Below, one piece after another: positions 27,633-36,475 of a DNA stretch of 64,000 nt; the first letter of the stretch is position 1; the number at the start of each line of letters is the position of its first letter. The DNA is from Rhizobiaceae bacterium (GTDB lineage Bacteria; Pseudomonadota; Alphaproteobacteria; Rhizobiales; Rhizobiaceae): contig JAEPOG010000001.1 of assembly GCA_017643025.1 (NCBI GenBank), positions 310,001 through 374,000 of the forward strand, given 5' to 3'. The notes under the pieces were generated by a model. The model was not told where the DNA came from. It ran no database searches and saw only the letters and a program-made list of their open reading frames with translations. The position numbers were made by a program, and so were the translations under genes.

Positions 27633-29242
27633 AGCGTATCGATAATGGCGCGCGCATCGTGCCGCCCGTCGAGCATGCCGTAGGTGCCGCGCCACTGGCC
27701 GGCGAGACGCGTTTCCACGAACGCATCGGCGATACGGCCTGCCCCCATACGCTTCAGTTCGGCAGCAGCCGCCGAAAGCGCCAGCTGTTCGGTAAGGAAC
27801 CGCGCCGAGCCTTCATCCGAGGCGGCGACATCGATGGCCGCCCTGAGCACCTCGAACGCGCCCTTCCCGGCATTGCCGAGATCGCGGCGGATGCCCTCCA
27901 GAACTTCGTCGAACAGGCCGGGGCCGCGCCCCAGCACGCGCAACACGTCGAGCGCCATCACATTGCCGGAGCCTTCCCAGATCGCGTTGACCGGGACCTC
28001 GCGGTAGTAGCGCGCCAGCGGCGCCTCCTCGACATAGCCGTTGCCGCCGAGGCACTCCATCGCCTCGTAGAGCAGCGACGGCGCGATCTTGCACACCCAG
28101 TATTTCACCACCGGCGTCATTACCCGCGCGAACGCCGCCTGCTCGCGGTCATTTGCCGCCTCGTCGAAGGCCCGCGCCAGCCGGAAGGAAAGCGCGGTGG
28201 CCGCGGCCACGTCGAGCGCCATGTCGGCCAGCACGCGCTGCATCAGCGGCTGATCGACCAGCTCCTGCCCGAAGACCTTGCGGTGGCGCGTGTGGTGCAC
28301 CGCCTCCGCCATTCCCGCTCGCATGATCGCCGAGGAGCCGAGCGCGCAGTCAAGGCGTGTCAGCGTCACCATGTCCATGATGGTGCGGACGCCCTGCCCC
28401 GGCTCGCCGACGATTTCGGCTAAGGCATCGTCGAATTCAACCTCCGACGAAGCGTTGGAGCGGTTGCCGAGCTTGTCCTTCAGGCGCTGGAAATGCAGCC
28501 CGTTGAGCGAGCCGTCGTCGCGCACTCGGGGCACGAGGAAGCACGACAACCCTTCCTTTGCCTGCGCCAGCATCAGGAAGGCATCCGACATCGGCGCGGA
28601 CATGAACCATTTGTGCCCGGACAGACGGTAGACGCCGTCGCCCGCCTTTTCGGCAGTGCTCGTATTGGCGCGCACATCCGTGCCGCCCTGCTTCTCGGTC
28701 ATGCCCATGCCGAGCGTAAGTCCGGCCTTTTCCGCCGGCGGTCGATGCGTGGAATCGTATTTGCGGGTGACAACGCGCGGCGCCCATTTGCGGAACAGCG
28801 CCGGAGTCCCGATCAGCGCCGCCAGCGCGGCGTTCGTCATCGTGATCGGGCACAGATGCCCGGTTTCGAGCTGCGAGGTGAGATAATAGCGCGCGCCACG
28901 CACCTGGTGCCGGCGTCCGGCCTCGGCCTCGGTGCTTTCCCACACGGATGAATGCAGCCCGAGCGTCACCGAGCGGCGCATCAGCGCGTGATAGGCCGGG
29001 TGGAAGTCAACCTGGTCGATACGCTTGCCCTGCCGGTCATGCGTTTTCAGCTTCGGCGTTTCGATGTTGGCGATCCGCGCCAGTTCCTGTGCCTCGCCGG
29101 TGCGCACGAATTTGCCGACGGCGTCGAGGTCCTTGCGGATCGCCTCGCCGAACTGGTCGCTTACCTGCATGAGCAGCGGGTCGCTGCGCCAGGCATTGGT
29201 GCCGGCAAGCGGCGGCGACTGGTTGATCACATCGTGAGTCAC
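27614..29242 (-). CDS. aidB: Acyl-CoA dehydrogenase family protein AidB (DNA alkylation response)
   Basis: A 542-residue flavoprotein of the acyl-CoA dehydrogenase superfamily. MTEKQGGTDVRANTS is the family motif of AidB, followed by HKWFMSAPMSDAFLMLAQ, and ECLGGNGYVEE with the flavin-domain Glu; the C-terminus is extended beyond ordinary acyl-CoA dehydrogenases. E. coli AidB binds DNA and is induced by alkylating agents. No other adaptive-response gene is near, and I see no Ada box here. Convergent with the AEC gene, overlapping by 19 nt. Confidence 0.92.
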   Translation of the reverse strand: MTHDVINQSPPLAGTNAWRSDPLLMQVSDQFGEAIRKDLDAVGKFVRTGEAQELARIANIETPKLKTHDRQGKRIDQVDFHPAYHALMRRSVTLGLHSSVWESTEAEAGRRHQVRGARYYLTSQLETGHLCPITMTNAALAALIGTPALFRKWAPRVVTRKYDSTHRPPAEKAGLTLGMGMTEKQGGTDVRANTSTAEKAGDGVYRLSGHKWFMSAPMSDAFLMLAQAKEGLSCFLVPRVRDDGSLNGLHFQRLKDKLGNRSNASSEVEFDDALAEIVGEPGQGVRTIMDMVTLTRLDCALGSSAIMRAGMAEAVHHTRHRKVFGQELVDQPLMQRVLADMALDVAAATALSFRLARAFDEAANDREQAAFARVMTPVVKYWVCKIAPSLLYEAMECLGGNGYVEEAPLARYYREVPVNAIWEGSGNVMALDVLRVLGRGPGLFDEVLEGIRRDLGNAGKGAFEVLRAAIDVAASDEGSARFLTEQLALSAAAAELKRMGAGRIADAFVETRLAGQWRGTYGMLDGRHDARAIIDTLYPEAS

Positions 29243-29331
29243 GCGTTCCTCGATAGGCTAGGGTCGAGCGGAATGTGCCGCATCTGGCTTAAGAAATACA
29301 GCAACGAGCCTTTACCCTGGGGCCGGTTTTT

Positions 29332-29373
29332 CGGGGAAAGCCCGCTCCCTGTCGTCTCCCCGCCTTGCGGGCT
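29332..29373 (+). promoter_or_regulatory. Possible pseudoknot or alternative hairpins in the pyrB leader
   Basis: CGGGGA (29332-29337) can pair with TCCCCG (29357-29362), and AGCCCGC (29339-29345) with GCGGGCT (29367-29373). The arms interleave, so the pairings either form an H-type pseudoknot or exclude each other. It ends 31 nt before the pyrB start. Function is inference. Confidence 0.35.
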
Positions 29374-29404
29374 ATCGCACTGGGCCCTATAGCAGCGCCT
29401 TGAG

Positions 29405-30367
29405 ATGAGCCCGGCTTCCAGCTTCCCCCTGTTCCCGCACAAGCATCTGCTGGGGATTCAGGGGCTTTCCGCCGAGGACATCGAACTTTTCCTCGATCGT
29501 GCCGACGCCGCCGTCGCCATATCGCGTCAGCCGGAGAAGAAGACCGCGACCCTGCGCGGCCGCACGCAGATCAATCTCTTCTACGAATCGTCCACCCGCA
29601 CCCAGTCTTCCTTCGAGCTCGCCGGCAAAAGGCTTGGCGCCGATGTCATGAACATGGCCGTCGCCTCGTCGGCGGTGAAGAAGGGCGAAACGCTGGTCGA
29701 CACGGCGATGACGCTGAACGCCATGCGGCCGGACATTCTCGTCATCCGTCACGCCTCGGCCGGCGCGGCTGCACTGCTTGCCCAGAAGGTCGGCTGCTCG
29801 GTCGTCAATGCAGGCGACGGTGCGCATGAGCACCCGACTCAGGCGCTGCTCGATGCGTTGACCATCCGCCGCGCGCGGGGGGCATTGGGCAAACTCACCG
29901 TGGCGATCTGCGGCGACGTTCTGCATTCGCGCGTTGCCCGGTCCAATATCGTGCTGCTGAACGCGCTCGGCGCACGGGTCCGCGTCGTTGGACCGTCCAC
30001 GCTGATGCCGGCCGGCATCGAACGCATGGGCGTGCAGGTCTTCACCGACATGAAGGCCGGGCTGAAGGATGCCGACGTCGTCATGATGCTGCGGCTGCAA
30101 CGGGAGCGCATGGCCGGCGCCTTCGTGCCCTCGATCCGCGAATATTTCCGCTACTACGGCCTCGACGCAGACAAGCTGGCGGCAGCGAAGGACGGCGCTC
30201 TCGTCATGCATCCCGGCCCCATGAACCGCGGCGTCGAGATCGCCTCGGAAATCGCCGACGGACCTCAGAGCGTCATTCAGGAACAGGTCGAGATGGGCGT
30301 CGCCGTGCGCATGGCTGTCATGGAAGCCCTGCTCGACCCGCGCCGCAACGCGGAGGCGCCGTCATGA
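29405..30367 (+). CDS. pyrB: Aspartate carbamoyltransferase catalytic chain
   Basis: Joins carbamoyl phosphate and aspartate, the first committed pyrimidine step. The 320-residue product has the carbamoyl-phosphate motif [44 protein letters not shown] and [10 protein letters not shown]. The stop overlaps the pyrC' start as ATGA. A pyrI gene is absent; ATCases paired with an inactive dihydroorotase form large PyrB-PyrC' complexes in other bacteria. The Shine-Dalgarno before 29405 is weak. Confidence 0.96.
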   Translation: MSPASSFPLFPHKHLLGIQGLSAEDIELFLDRADAAVAISRQPEKKTATLRGRTQINLFYESSTRTQSSFELAGKRLGADVMNMAVASSAVKKGETLVDTAMTLNAMRPDILVIRHASAGAAALLAQKVGCSVVNAGDGAHEHPTQALLDALTIRRARGALGKLTVAICGDVLHSRVARSNIVLLNALGARVRVVGPSTLMPAGIERMGVQVFTDMKAGLKDADVVMMLRLQRERMAGAFVPSIREYFRYYGLDADKLAAAKDGALVMHPGPMNRGVEIASEIADGPQSVIQEQVEMGVAVRMAVMEALLDPRRNAEAPS

Positions 30368-31650
30368 CCGCCGCCGTGTTCGCCAACGCCCGCATCGTCG
30401 ACCCCTCGCGCGGGCTGGACGAGACTGGGACGGTGATCGTCGATAGGGGCAAGATCCAGGCGGCGGGGGCCGACGCGCGGAACCAAGGTGCGCCCGACGG
30501 CGCGGAAGTGATCGACTGTCAGGGCATGGCGGTCATCCCGGGCCTTGTCGATAGCCGCGTCTTCATCGGCGAGCCAGGCGCGGAGCATCGCGAGACCATC
30601 GCCTCGGCCAGCCAGGCGGCGGCGGCCGGTGGCGTCACCTCCATCGTCATGATGCCGGACACCGACCCGGTCATCGACGACCCCGCCCTCGTCGAATTCG
30701 TGCAGCGCACAGCGCGCGACACGGCAATCGTCAATGTCCACCCTGCCGCGGCTGTCACCAAGGCGCTCGCAGGACAGGAAATGACCGAGTTCGGGCTTCT
30801 ACGGCAATCGGGCGCGGTCGCCTTTTCCGAGGGACGCCGGACGATTGCCAATCCGCTCGTCGTCCGACGCGCCCTCACCTATGCACGCGACTTCGGCGCC
30901 GTCGTCGCACTTGAAACGCAGGACGCCGACCTTACCGCCGGCGGCGTCATGAACGAGGGCCTGTTCGCAAGCTGGCTTGGCTTGCCCGGCATTCCGCGCG
31001 AGGCCGAGATCATCCCCCTCGAACGCGATTTGCGGCTGGCGCGGCTGACCGGCGGCGCCTACCACGCAGCCAAGATATCAACCGCCGCGTCGGCGGAAGC
31101 GGTAACCCGCGCCAAATCGGAAGGCGCCCAGGTGACGGCCGGAGTCTCGATCAATCACCTGGCGCTCAACGAAATCGACGTCGGCGAGTACCGTACCTTC
31201 TTCCGGCTCTCCCCGCCTCTGCGCGCCGAGGAGGACCGGTTGGCGATGATCGAGGCGCTGCGCGACGGCACGGTCGACGTCATCTCCTCCTCCCACGACC
31301 CGCAGGACGTCGACACCAAGCGCCTCCCCTTTGCCGATGCCGCAACCGGCGCCATCGGGCTGGAGACGCTGCTCGCTGTCGCGCTCAGGCTGCACCACAA
31401 TTGCGACGTGCCACTGCTGCGGCTGGTCGATGCGCTGTCGACTGCCCCCGCCCGCCTGTTCGGCCTGTCTGGCGGCACGCTGAAACCCGGTGCGCCCGCC
31501 GACCTGGCGCTTGTCGACCTCGACTATCCCTGGGTCGTCGAGGAATCCGACATTCGCTCGCGATCCAAGAACACCTGCTTCGAAGGCGCCCGTCTTCAAG
31601 GGAAAGTGTTGCAAACCATGGTTGCGGGCCGCACTGTCTATCGGGCATAG
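30364..31650 (+). CDS. pyrC': Dihydroorotase-like protein lacking metal ligands (PyrC' / PyrX type)
   Basis: A 428-residue protein of the type I dihydroorotase fold, but the metal-binding HxH that should follow VIPGLVD is replaced: D63-S-R65-V-F67-I-G-EPG. The later TDHAPH-type site reads SSHDPQ and the HVST-type site AKIST, with Lys for the metal His. It is therefore probably not an enzyme. Inactive PyrC' proteins are known to hold PyrB in an active assembly. It overlaps pyrB by 4 nt. A true dihydroorotase must be encoded elsewhere. Confidence 0.88.
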   Translation: MTAAVFANARIVDPSRGLDETGTVIVDRGKIQAAGADARNQGAPDGAEVIDCQGMAVIPGLVDSRVFIGEPGAEHRETIASASQAAAAGGVTSIVMMPDTDPVIDDPALVEFVQRTARDTAIVNVHPAAAVTKALAGQEMTEFGLLRQSGAVAFSEGRRTIANPLVVRRALTYARDFGAVVALETQDADLTAGGVMNEGLFASWLGLPGIPREAEIIPLERDLRLARLTGGAYHAAKISTAASAEAVTRAKSEGAQVTAGVSINHLALNEIDVGEYRTFFRLSPPLRAEEDRLAMIEALRDGTVDVISSSHDPQDVDTKRLPFADAATGAIGLETLLAVALRLHHNCDVPLLRLVDALSTAPARLFGLSGGTLKPGAPADLALVDLDYPWVVEESDIRSRSKNTCFEGARLQGKVLQTMVAGRTVYRA

Positions 31651-31695
31651 GCGTCGCCGCGCTGCGGAAAAGCGCTCGAACAGGCGGAGGAAAAC

Positions 31696-32313
31696 GTGAC
31701 CGGACTTGCCCTGACACTGCTTGCCGCACTTCTGTTCGGCTATCTGCTGGGTTCGGTCCCGTTCGGTCTGATCCTCACCCGCGCCGCCGGGTTGGGCGAC
31801 GTGCGCAAGATCGGCTCCGGCAATATCGGCGCCACCAACGTTCTGCGCACCGGCAACAAGGGTCTCGCCGCCGCCACGCTATTGCTCGATGCGCTGAAGG
31901 GCACCGTCGCTGTCCTGATCGCCAGCGCCTGGGGGATCGAGCTCGGGCTGATTGCCGGTTTCGGCGCATTCCTCGGCCACCTCTTCCCCGTCTGGCTTGG
32001 CTTCAAGGGCGGCAAGGGTGTCGCGACATATATCGGCGTGCTGCTCGGCATTGCCTTCCTGCCGCTCATCTCGGCATGGGTTCCGTTTGTGACCTTCGCG
32101 GGCGTGTGGATCGCGGTGGCGGTTGTCCTGCGATATTCTTCGCTGTCCGCACTTCTTGCAGCGATCATCACTCCGATCGCAGCATGGTTTGTAGGTCTGC
32201 AAGACCCCGCCTATGGCCTTGCAATCATGTCGGCGCTTCTGCTGATAAAGCATCGCGCCAACATCAGCCGTCTGCTGGCCGGGTCTGAATCGAAGATCGG
32301 GGCCAAGGGGTGA
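31696..32313 (+). CDS. plsY: Glycerol-3-phosphate acyltransferase PlsY
   Basis: Transfers acyl groups from acyl-phosphate to glycerol-3-phosphate to make lysophosphatidate. The 205-residue inner membrane protein has five or so spans and the three cytosolic motifs: [27 protein letters not shown] and [18 protein letters not shown]. It starts at a GTG and its stop overlaps the dprA start as GTGA, placing lipid and DNA-processing genes in one pyrimidine operon, an order shared by rhizobia. Confidence 0.95.
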   Translation: MTGLALTLLAALLFGYLLGSVPFGLILTRAAGLGDVRKIGSGNIGATNVLRTGNKGLAAATLLLDALKGTVAVLIASAWGIELGLIAGFGAFLGHLFPVWLGFKGGKGVATYIGVLLGIAFLPLISAWVPFVTFAGVWIAVAVVLRYSSLSALLAAIITPIAAWFVGLQDPAYGLAIMSALLLIKHRANISRLLAGSESKIGAKG

Positions 32314-33443
32314 AACCCGCCCCGGCTGCCGGGCAGAACCTGACGGACCGCCAGCGGCTTTCCTGGTTGCGCCTCATCCGCACCGACAATGTCGGGCCTC
32401 AGACCTTCCGAGACCTTATCAACCGCTTCGGTTCCGCCGAGGCGGCGATCGAGGCCCTCCCCGATCTCGCGCGCCGCGGCAACGCAGGCACAGCTATCAG
32501 GGCGATCTCAGTCGCCGAGGCTGAGGCGGAGCTGGAACAGGCGGAGCGGTTTGGCGCACGTTTCGTCGCTCTTGGCGAACAGGCCTATCCTCCGCTGTTG
32601 CGCCGCATTTCGGGCGCGCCGCCGCTTCTGGCGGTCAAAGGGCAGACAGCGGTGCTGGGATTGCCCTCGATCTCGATTGTCGGCGCGCGCAACGCCTCGC
32701 TCTCGGGAATCAAGATCGCGCGCAAACTTGCTGCCGATTTCGGCCGTCAGGGTTATGCCGTGGTCTCCGGTCTCGCGCGCGGCATCGACGCCGCCAGCCA
32801 CGAGGCAACGCTCGACACCGGCACCGTCGCCATGCTTGCCGGCGGGCTCGACCGGCCCTACCCGCCCGAGAACCGCAACTTGTGCGATGCCATCGCCGAG
32901 CGCGGCGCCATCGTTTCCGAAATGCCATTCGGCTGGGAACCCAGAGCGCGCGACTTCCCGCGCCGCAACCGGCTGGTCGCCGGCGCATCGATGGCCCTTG
33001 TCGTCGTCGAGGCCGCCCGGCGCTCGGGATCGCTCATCAGCGCCCGCTACGCGGCGGACTATGGCAGGCTGGTCTTTGCCGTACCCGGCTCGCCGCTCGA
33101 TCCGCGCGCGGCCGGCACCAACGGTCTCATCAAGGACGGTGCGGCACTTGTCACCGAGGCCGCCGACGTTCTCGACGCGTTGGCGCCGATGTCGGGCGTT
33201 CCCGCGCCATCGGACGACAGTTTCGCCGAGCCGCCCGATTTCGACGCCGCCCCTCCACCGGGCGACGACGACCGAAGCCGCGTGCTGGAAGCGCTGGGGC
33301 CAAGTCCGGTTGGGATAGACGAACTGATCCGCCACACCGGCGTTCATCCGGCCCAGTTGTTCATGATCCTGCTCGAGCTTGATCTCGCCGGCCGCCTTGA
33401 GCGCCACTCAGGCGGCGCTGTCTCGCTTGTCATGGACACGTAG
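32310..33443 (+). CDS. dprA: DNA-processing protein DprA (Smf)
   Basis: Loads RecA on incoming single-stranded DNA during transformation. The 377-residue product has an N-terminal SAM-like region, the extended Rossmann core ([62 protein letters not shown] segment) and a C-terminal winged helix from about 325. GTG start coupled to plsY. Its last 36 nt overlap the convergent 67-codon gene. Confidence 0.95.
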   Translation: MKPAPAAGQNLTDRQRLSWLRLIRTDNVGPQTFRDLINRFGSAEAAIEALPDLARRGNAGTAIRAISVAEAEAELEQAERFGARFVALGEQAYPPLLRRISGAPPLLAVKGQTAVLGLPSISIVGARNASLSGIKIARKLAADFGRQGYAVVSGLARGIDAASHEATLDTGTVAMLAGGLDRPYPPENRNLCDAIAERGAIVSEMPFGWEPRARDFPRRNRLVAGASMALVVVEAARRSGSLISARYAADYGRLVFAVPGSPLDPRAAGTNGLIKDGAALVTEAADVLDALAPMSGVPAPSDDSFAEPPDFDAAPPPGDDDRSRVLEALGPSPVGIDELIRHTGVHPAQLFMILLELDLAGRLERHSGGAVSLVMDT

Positions 33444-33611
33444 CGGCCGCTCGCCGCGGATGATGTCGCTCACTTCGACGTAGGCCATCTCGACAAGGTA
33501 GGCCAGCATATCGCAGCGTTCGGCCTCGGCCATGTGGCGAAGCTGGCCGAGCATCGACTGCATGTAGTCCAGTGTGTCGGTCCGCCGTGAACTGCCGTTG
33601 GGTTGCCGCAT
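33408..33611 (-). CDS. Small conserved-looking hypothetical protein, 67 aa
   Basis: Starts [18 protein letters not shown] and continues as one long amphipathic helix ([35 protein letters not shown]) with a basic end. GGAGG lies 5 nt before the ATG at 33611, which decides the start; a longer frame to 34166 runs against topA and is spurious. I recall similar short proteins in rhizobia at this place, without known function. Its end overlaps dprA by 36 nt, tail to tail. Confidence 0.75.
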   Translation of the reverse strand: MRQPNGSSRRTDTLDYMQSMLGQLRHMAEAERCDMLAYLVEMAYVEVSDIIRGERPLRVHDKRDSAA

Positions 33612-33712
33612 TGGGCCTCCGATGCCTTCGAACCGTAGCGCAGCTGTTTCTTGTTTTCGCTGCACGGCCGGGCAAGAATCCTGTCTCGCGCCCCAACGCA
33701 TTCCCGAGTCTA

Positions 33713-33734
33713 TTGCATTTACTTTAAATTGCAA
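33713..33734. promoter_or_regulatory. AT-rich promoter-like element with inverted repeat TTGCA-N12-TGCAA
   Basis: Arms at 33713-33717 and 33730-33734. On the minus strand TTGCAA and TAGACT lie 16 bp apart here, a possible promoter for the 67-codon gene about 100 nt downstream. The 33612-33893 interval is otherwise empty apart from a CTTGACC box near 33796 that may serve topA. Confidence 0.3.
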
Positions 33735-33893
33735 CCAAGCAACCGCCATACACTCAAGGTTGTAGTCGGATGTTGCCCGTTTTTTCGCGGCCGCACTTGA
33801 CCGGATGGCAAACCGCGGCCATGTGACGTGGCTGTTTTCAACCGAATTGCTGCGCCAAGGCTTCAGCCGAGCGTGAAGGGTAACGGTCCGCGC

Positions 33894-36470
33894 ATGGACA
33901 TTGTCGTCGTCGAATCGCCAGCCAAGGCCAAGACGATCAACAAATATCTGGGCCGCGACTACAGGGTCCTCGCCTCCTTCGGGCATGTCCGCGACTTGCC
34001 CGCAAAGGATGGTTCCGTGCGTCCGGACGAAGACTTTGCGATGTCGTGGACCGTCGACGGCGCGGCCTCGAAGCGGCTCTCCGAGATCGCCAAGGCGGTC
34101 AAAGACGCCGACGGCCTGATCCTCGCCACTGACCCGGACCGTGAAGGCGAGGCGATCTCCTGGCACGTGCTGGAAGTTCTGCGCCAGAAGAAGGCGCTGA
34201 AGGACAAGCCGGTCCGCCGGGTCGTCTTCAACGCCATCACCAAGCAGGCAGTGACTGAGGCAATGGCCAACCCGCGCGATATCGACGCGCCGCTGGTCGA
34301 CGCCTATCTCGCCCGCCGTGCGCTCGACTATCTGGTTGGCTTTACGCTGTCGCCCGTTCTGTGGCGCAAACTGCCGGGCGCCCGTTCGGCCGGCCGCGTC
34401 CAGTCCGTGGCCCTGCGACTCGTTTGCGACCGCGAAGCCGAGATCGAGCGCTTCGTCAGGCAGGAATACTGGCTGCTGGCCGCGACGCTACTGACGCCGC
34501 GCGGTGACAACTTCGAAGCGCGCCTGACGGCATTCGACGGCAAGAAGCTGCAGAAGCTCGACATTGCGAGCAAGGGCGAGGCCGACGCCATCAAGGCGAT
34601 GCTCGAAGGCGCCGACTTTCGCGTGCTGTCAGTCGAGGCGAAACCGACACGACGTAACCCGGGACCGCCCTTCACCACCTCGACTTTGCAACAGGCAGCC
34701 TCCTCGCGCCTCGGCTTCGGCGCGTCGCGCACCATGCAGGTCGCTCAGCGGCTCTATGAGGGCATCGACATCGGCGGCGAGACCACAGGTCTCATTACCT
34801 ATATGCGTACTGACGGCGTCCAGATGGCGTCCGAGGCGATCGACGCTGCGCGCCGCCAGATCGCGGAAGGCTTCGGTGATCGCTATCTGCCCGAGAAGCC
34901 GCGCTTCTACTCGACCAAGGCCAAGAACGCGCAGGAAGCCCACGAGGCGATCCGCCCCACCGATTTCTCGCGCACGCCCGACAGCCTGCGCGGCAAGCTC
35001 GACCCCGACCAGGCGCGGCTCTACGAGATGATCTGGAAACGCGCAATCGCCAGCCAGATGAACCCGGCCGAGATTGAGCGCACCACGGCCGAGATCGAGG
35101 CGAAGGGCGGCGGCAAGACCGCTGGCCTGCGCGCGGTCGGCTCAGTCATCCGCTTCGACGGTTTCATCGCTGCTTACACGGACCAGAAGGAAGACGACGC
35201 GGAGGACGAAGAGTCCAAGCGGTTGCCCGAGATCCGGAATGCCGAGACGCTTTCGCGCGAAAAGGTCACCGCCACGCAGCACGAGACCGAGCCGCCGCCG
35301 CGCTACACCGAGGCGACGCTCATCAAGAAGATGGAGGAGCTCGGCATCGGCCGCCCCTCGACCTATGCGGCGACGCTGAAGACGCTCGAAGACCGCGACT
35401 ATGTATCGATCGACAAGCGCCGGCTGTTCCCGCAGGCCAAGGGCCGGTTGGTAACCAGCTTCCTTGAGAGCTTCTTCGAGAAATATGTCGAGTACGACTT
35501 CACGGCCTCGCTGGAGGAGAAGCTCGACGAGATTTCCGATGGGCGGCTCGAGTGGAAGGATGTCCTGCGCGACTTCTGGAAGGATTTCTCCGGCCATGTC
35601 GACGACATCAAGGAGCTCCGCGTCTCAGAGGTTCTGGAGGCGCTGAACCAGGAACTTGCGCCGCTGGTGTTTCCCGCCCGCGAGGACGGCTCCAATCCTC
35701 GCGTCTGTCCCAAATGCGGCACCGGCAATCTGTCGCTGAAGCTCGGCAAGTTCGGCGCCTTTGTCGGCTGCTCGAACTACCCCGAATGCGGCTATACGAG
35801 GCAGCTTGGCGATGCCGCCAACGGAGCCAATGGCGCGAACGGTGAAGCCGAGGACAAGGTGCTGGGGACCGATCCCTACACAAGCGAACAGATCGTGTTG
35901 AAGAGTGGCCGTTTCGGCCCCTATGTCCAGCGCGGCGAGGGCAAGGAGGCTAAGCGCGCCAGCCTGCCCAAGGGCTGGGCGCCTGACAGCATCGACCATG
36001 AGAAAGCGCTGGCGCTGCTCGCCCTGCCCCGCGATGTCGGCAAACATCCCGAGTCCGGCAAGATGATCTCGGCAGGCATCGGCCGCTACGGCCCGTTCGT
36101 GCTGCATGACGGCACCTACGCCAATCTGGAGAGCGTCGAGGACGTGTTCTCCATCGGCTTGAACCGCGCCGTAACCGTCATCGCCGAGAAGAAGGCCAAG
36201 GGCCCCGGCGCACGCGGCGCGGCCACAGCGCTTGCCGATCTGGGCGAACATCCCGACGGCGGCAAGATCACAGTTCGCGACGGCCGCTATGGTCCTTACG
36301 TGAATTGGGGCAAGGTCAATGCGACATTGCCCAAGGGCAAGGAGCCTGCGAGCGTCACCTTGCCAGAGGCGCTGGAACTGATCGCCGCCAAGGCGGCGAA
36401 GGGCGGCGGCGGAAAGAAGGGCGGCCGCGGCAAGTCCAAAAGCGCTAAGAGCACGAAGAGCAAGGAATAG
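33894..36470 (+). CDS. topA: DNA topoisomerase I
   Basis: Relaxes negative supercoils by type IA strand passage. The 858-residue product starts MDIVVVESPAKAKTI (Toprim), has the Toprim DxD-type site in ATDPDREGEAISWH, and the active-site tyrosine in LITYMRTDG near residue 300. A single four-cysteine zinc ribbon (CPKCG...CSNYPECGY) is near 603-635, followed by three basic DPYTSEQIVLKSGRFGPYV-type repeats and a Lys-rich end. ATG at 33894; frame open 22 codons upstream. Leads a five-gene run. Confidence 0.96.
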   Translation: MDIVVVESPAKAKTINKYLGRDYRVLASFGHVRDLPAKDGSVRPDEDFAMSWTVDGAASKRLSEIAKAVKDADGLILATDPDREGEAISWHVLEVLRQKKALKDKPVRRVVFNAITKQAVTEAMANPRDIDAPLVDAYLARRALDYLVGFTLSPVLWRKLPGARSAGRVQSVALRLVCDREAEIERFVRQEYWLLAATLLTPRGDNFEARLTAFDGKKLQKLDIASKGEADAIKAMLEGADFRVLSVEAKPTRRNPGPPFTTSTLQQAASSRLGFGASRTMQVAQRLYEGIDIGGETTGLITYMRTDGVQMASEAIDAARRQIAEGFGDRYLPEKPRFYSTKAKNAQEAHEAIRPTDFSRTPDSLRGKLDPDQARLYEMIWKRAIASQMNPAEIERTTAEIEAKGGGKTAGLRAVGSVIRFDGFIAAYTDQKEDDAEDEESKRLPEIRNAETLSREKVTATQHETEPPPRYTEATLIKKMEELGIGRPSTYAATLKTLEDRDYVSIDKRRLFPQAKGRLVTSFLESFFEKYVEYDFTASLEEKLDEISDGRLEWKDVLRDFWKDFSGHVDDIKELRVSEVLEALNQELAPLVFPAREDGSNPRVCPKCGTGNLSLKLGKFGAFVGCSNYPECGYTRQLGDAANGANGANGEAEDKVLGTDPYTSEQIVLKSGRFGPYVQRGEGKEAKRASLPKGWAPDSIDHEKALALLALPRDVGKHPESGKMISAGIGRYGPFVLHDGTYANLESVEDVFSIGLNRAVTVIAEKKAKGPGARGAATALADLGEHPDGGKITVRDGRYGPYVNWGKVNATLPKGKEPASVTLPEALELIAAKAAKGGGGKKGGRGKSKSAKSTKSKE

Positions 36471-36475
36471 GCAGC

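Noticed and set aside
26786..28423. 545-codon open frame overlapping the AEC gene and aidB
   Set aside because: Runs out of frame through the AEC gene and antisense through aidB; no domains.
33612..34166. N-terminal extension of the 67-codon gene to 252 codons
   Set aside because: It would run antisense to the start of topA and through the intergenic promoter region; GGAGG at the ATG 33611 decides for the short form.
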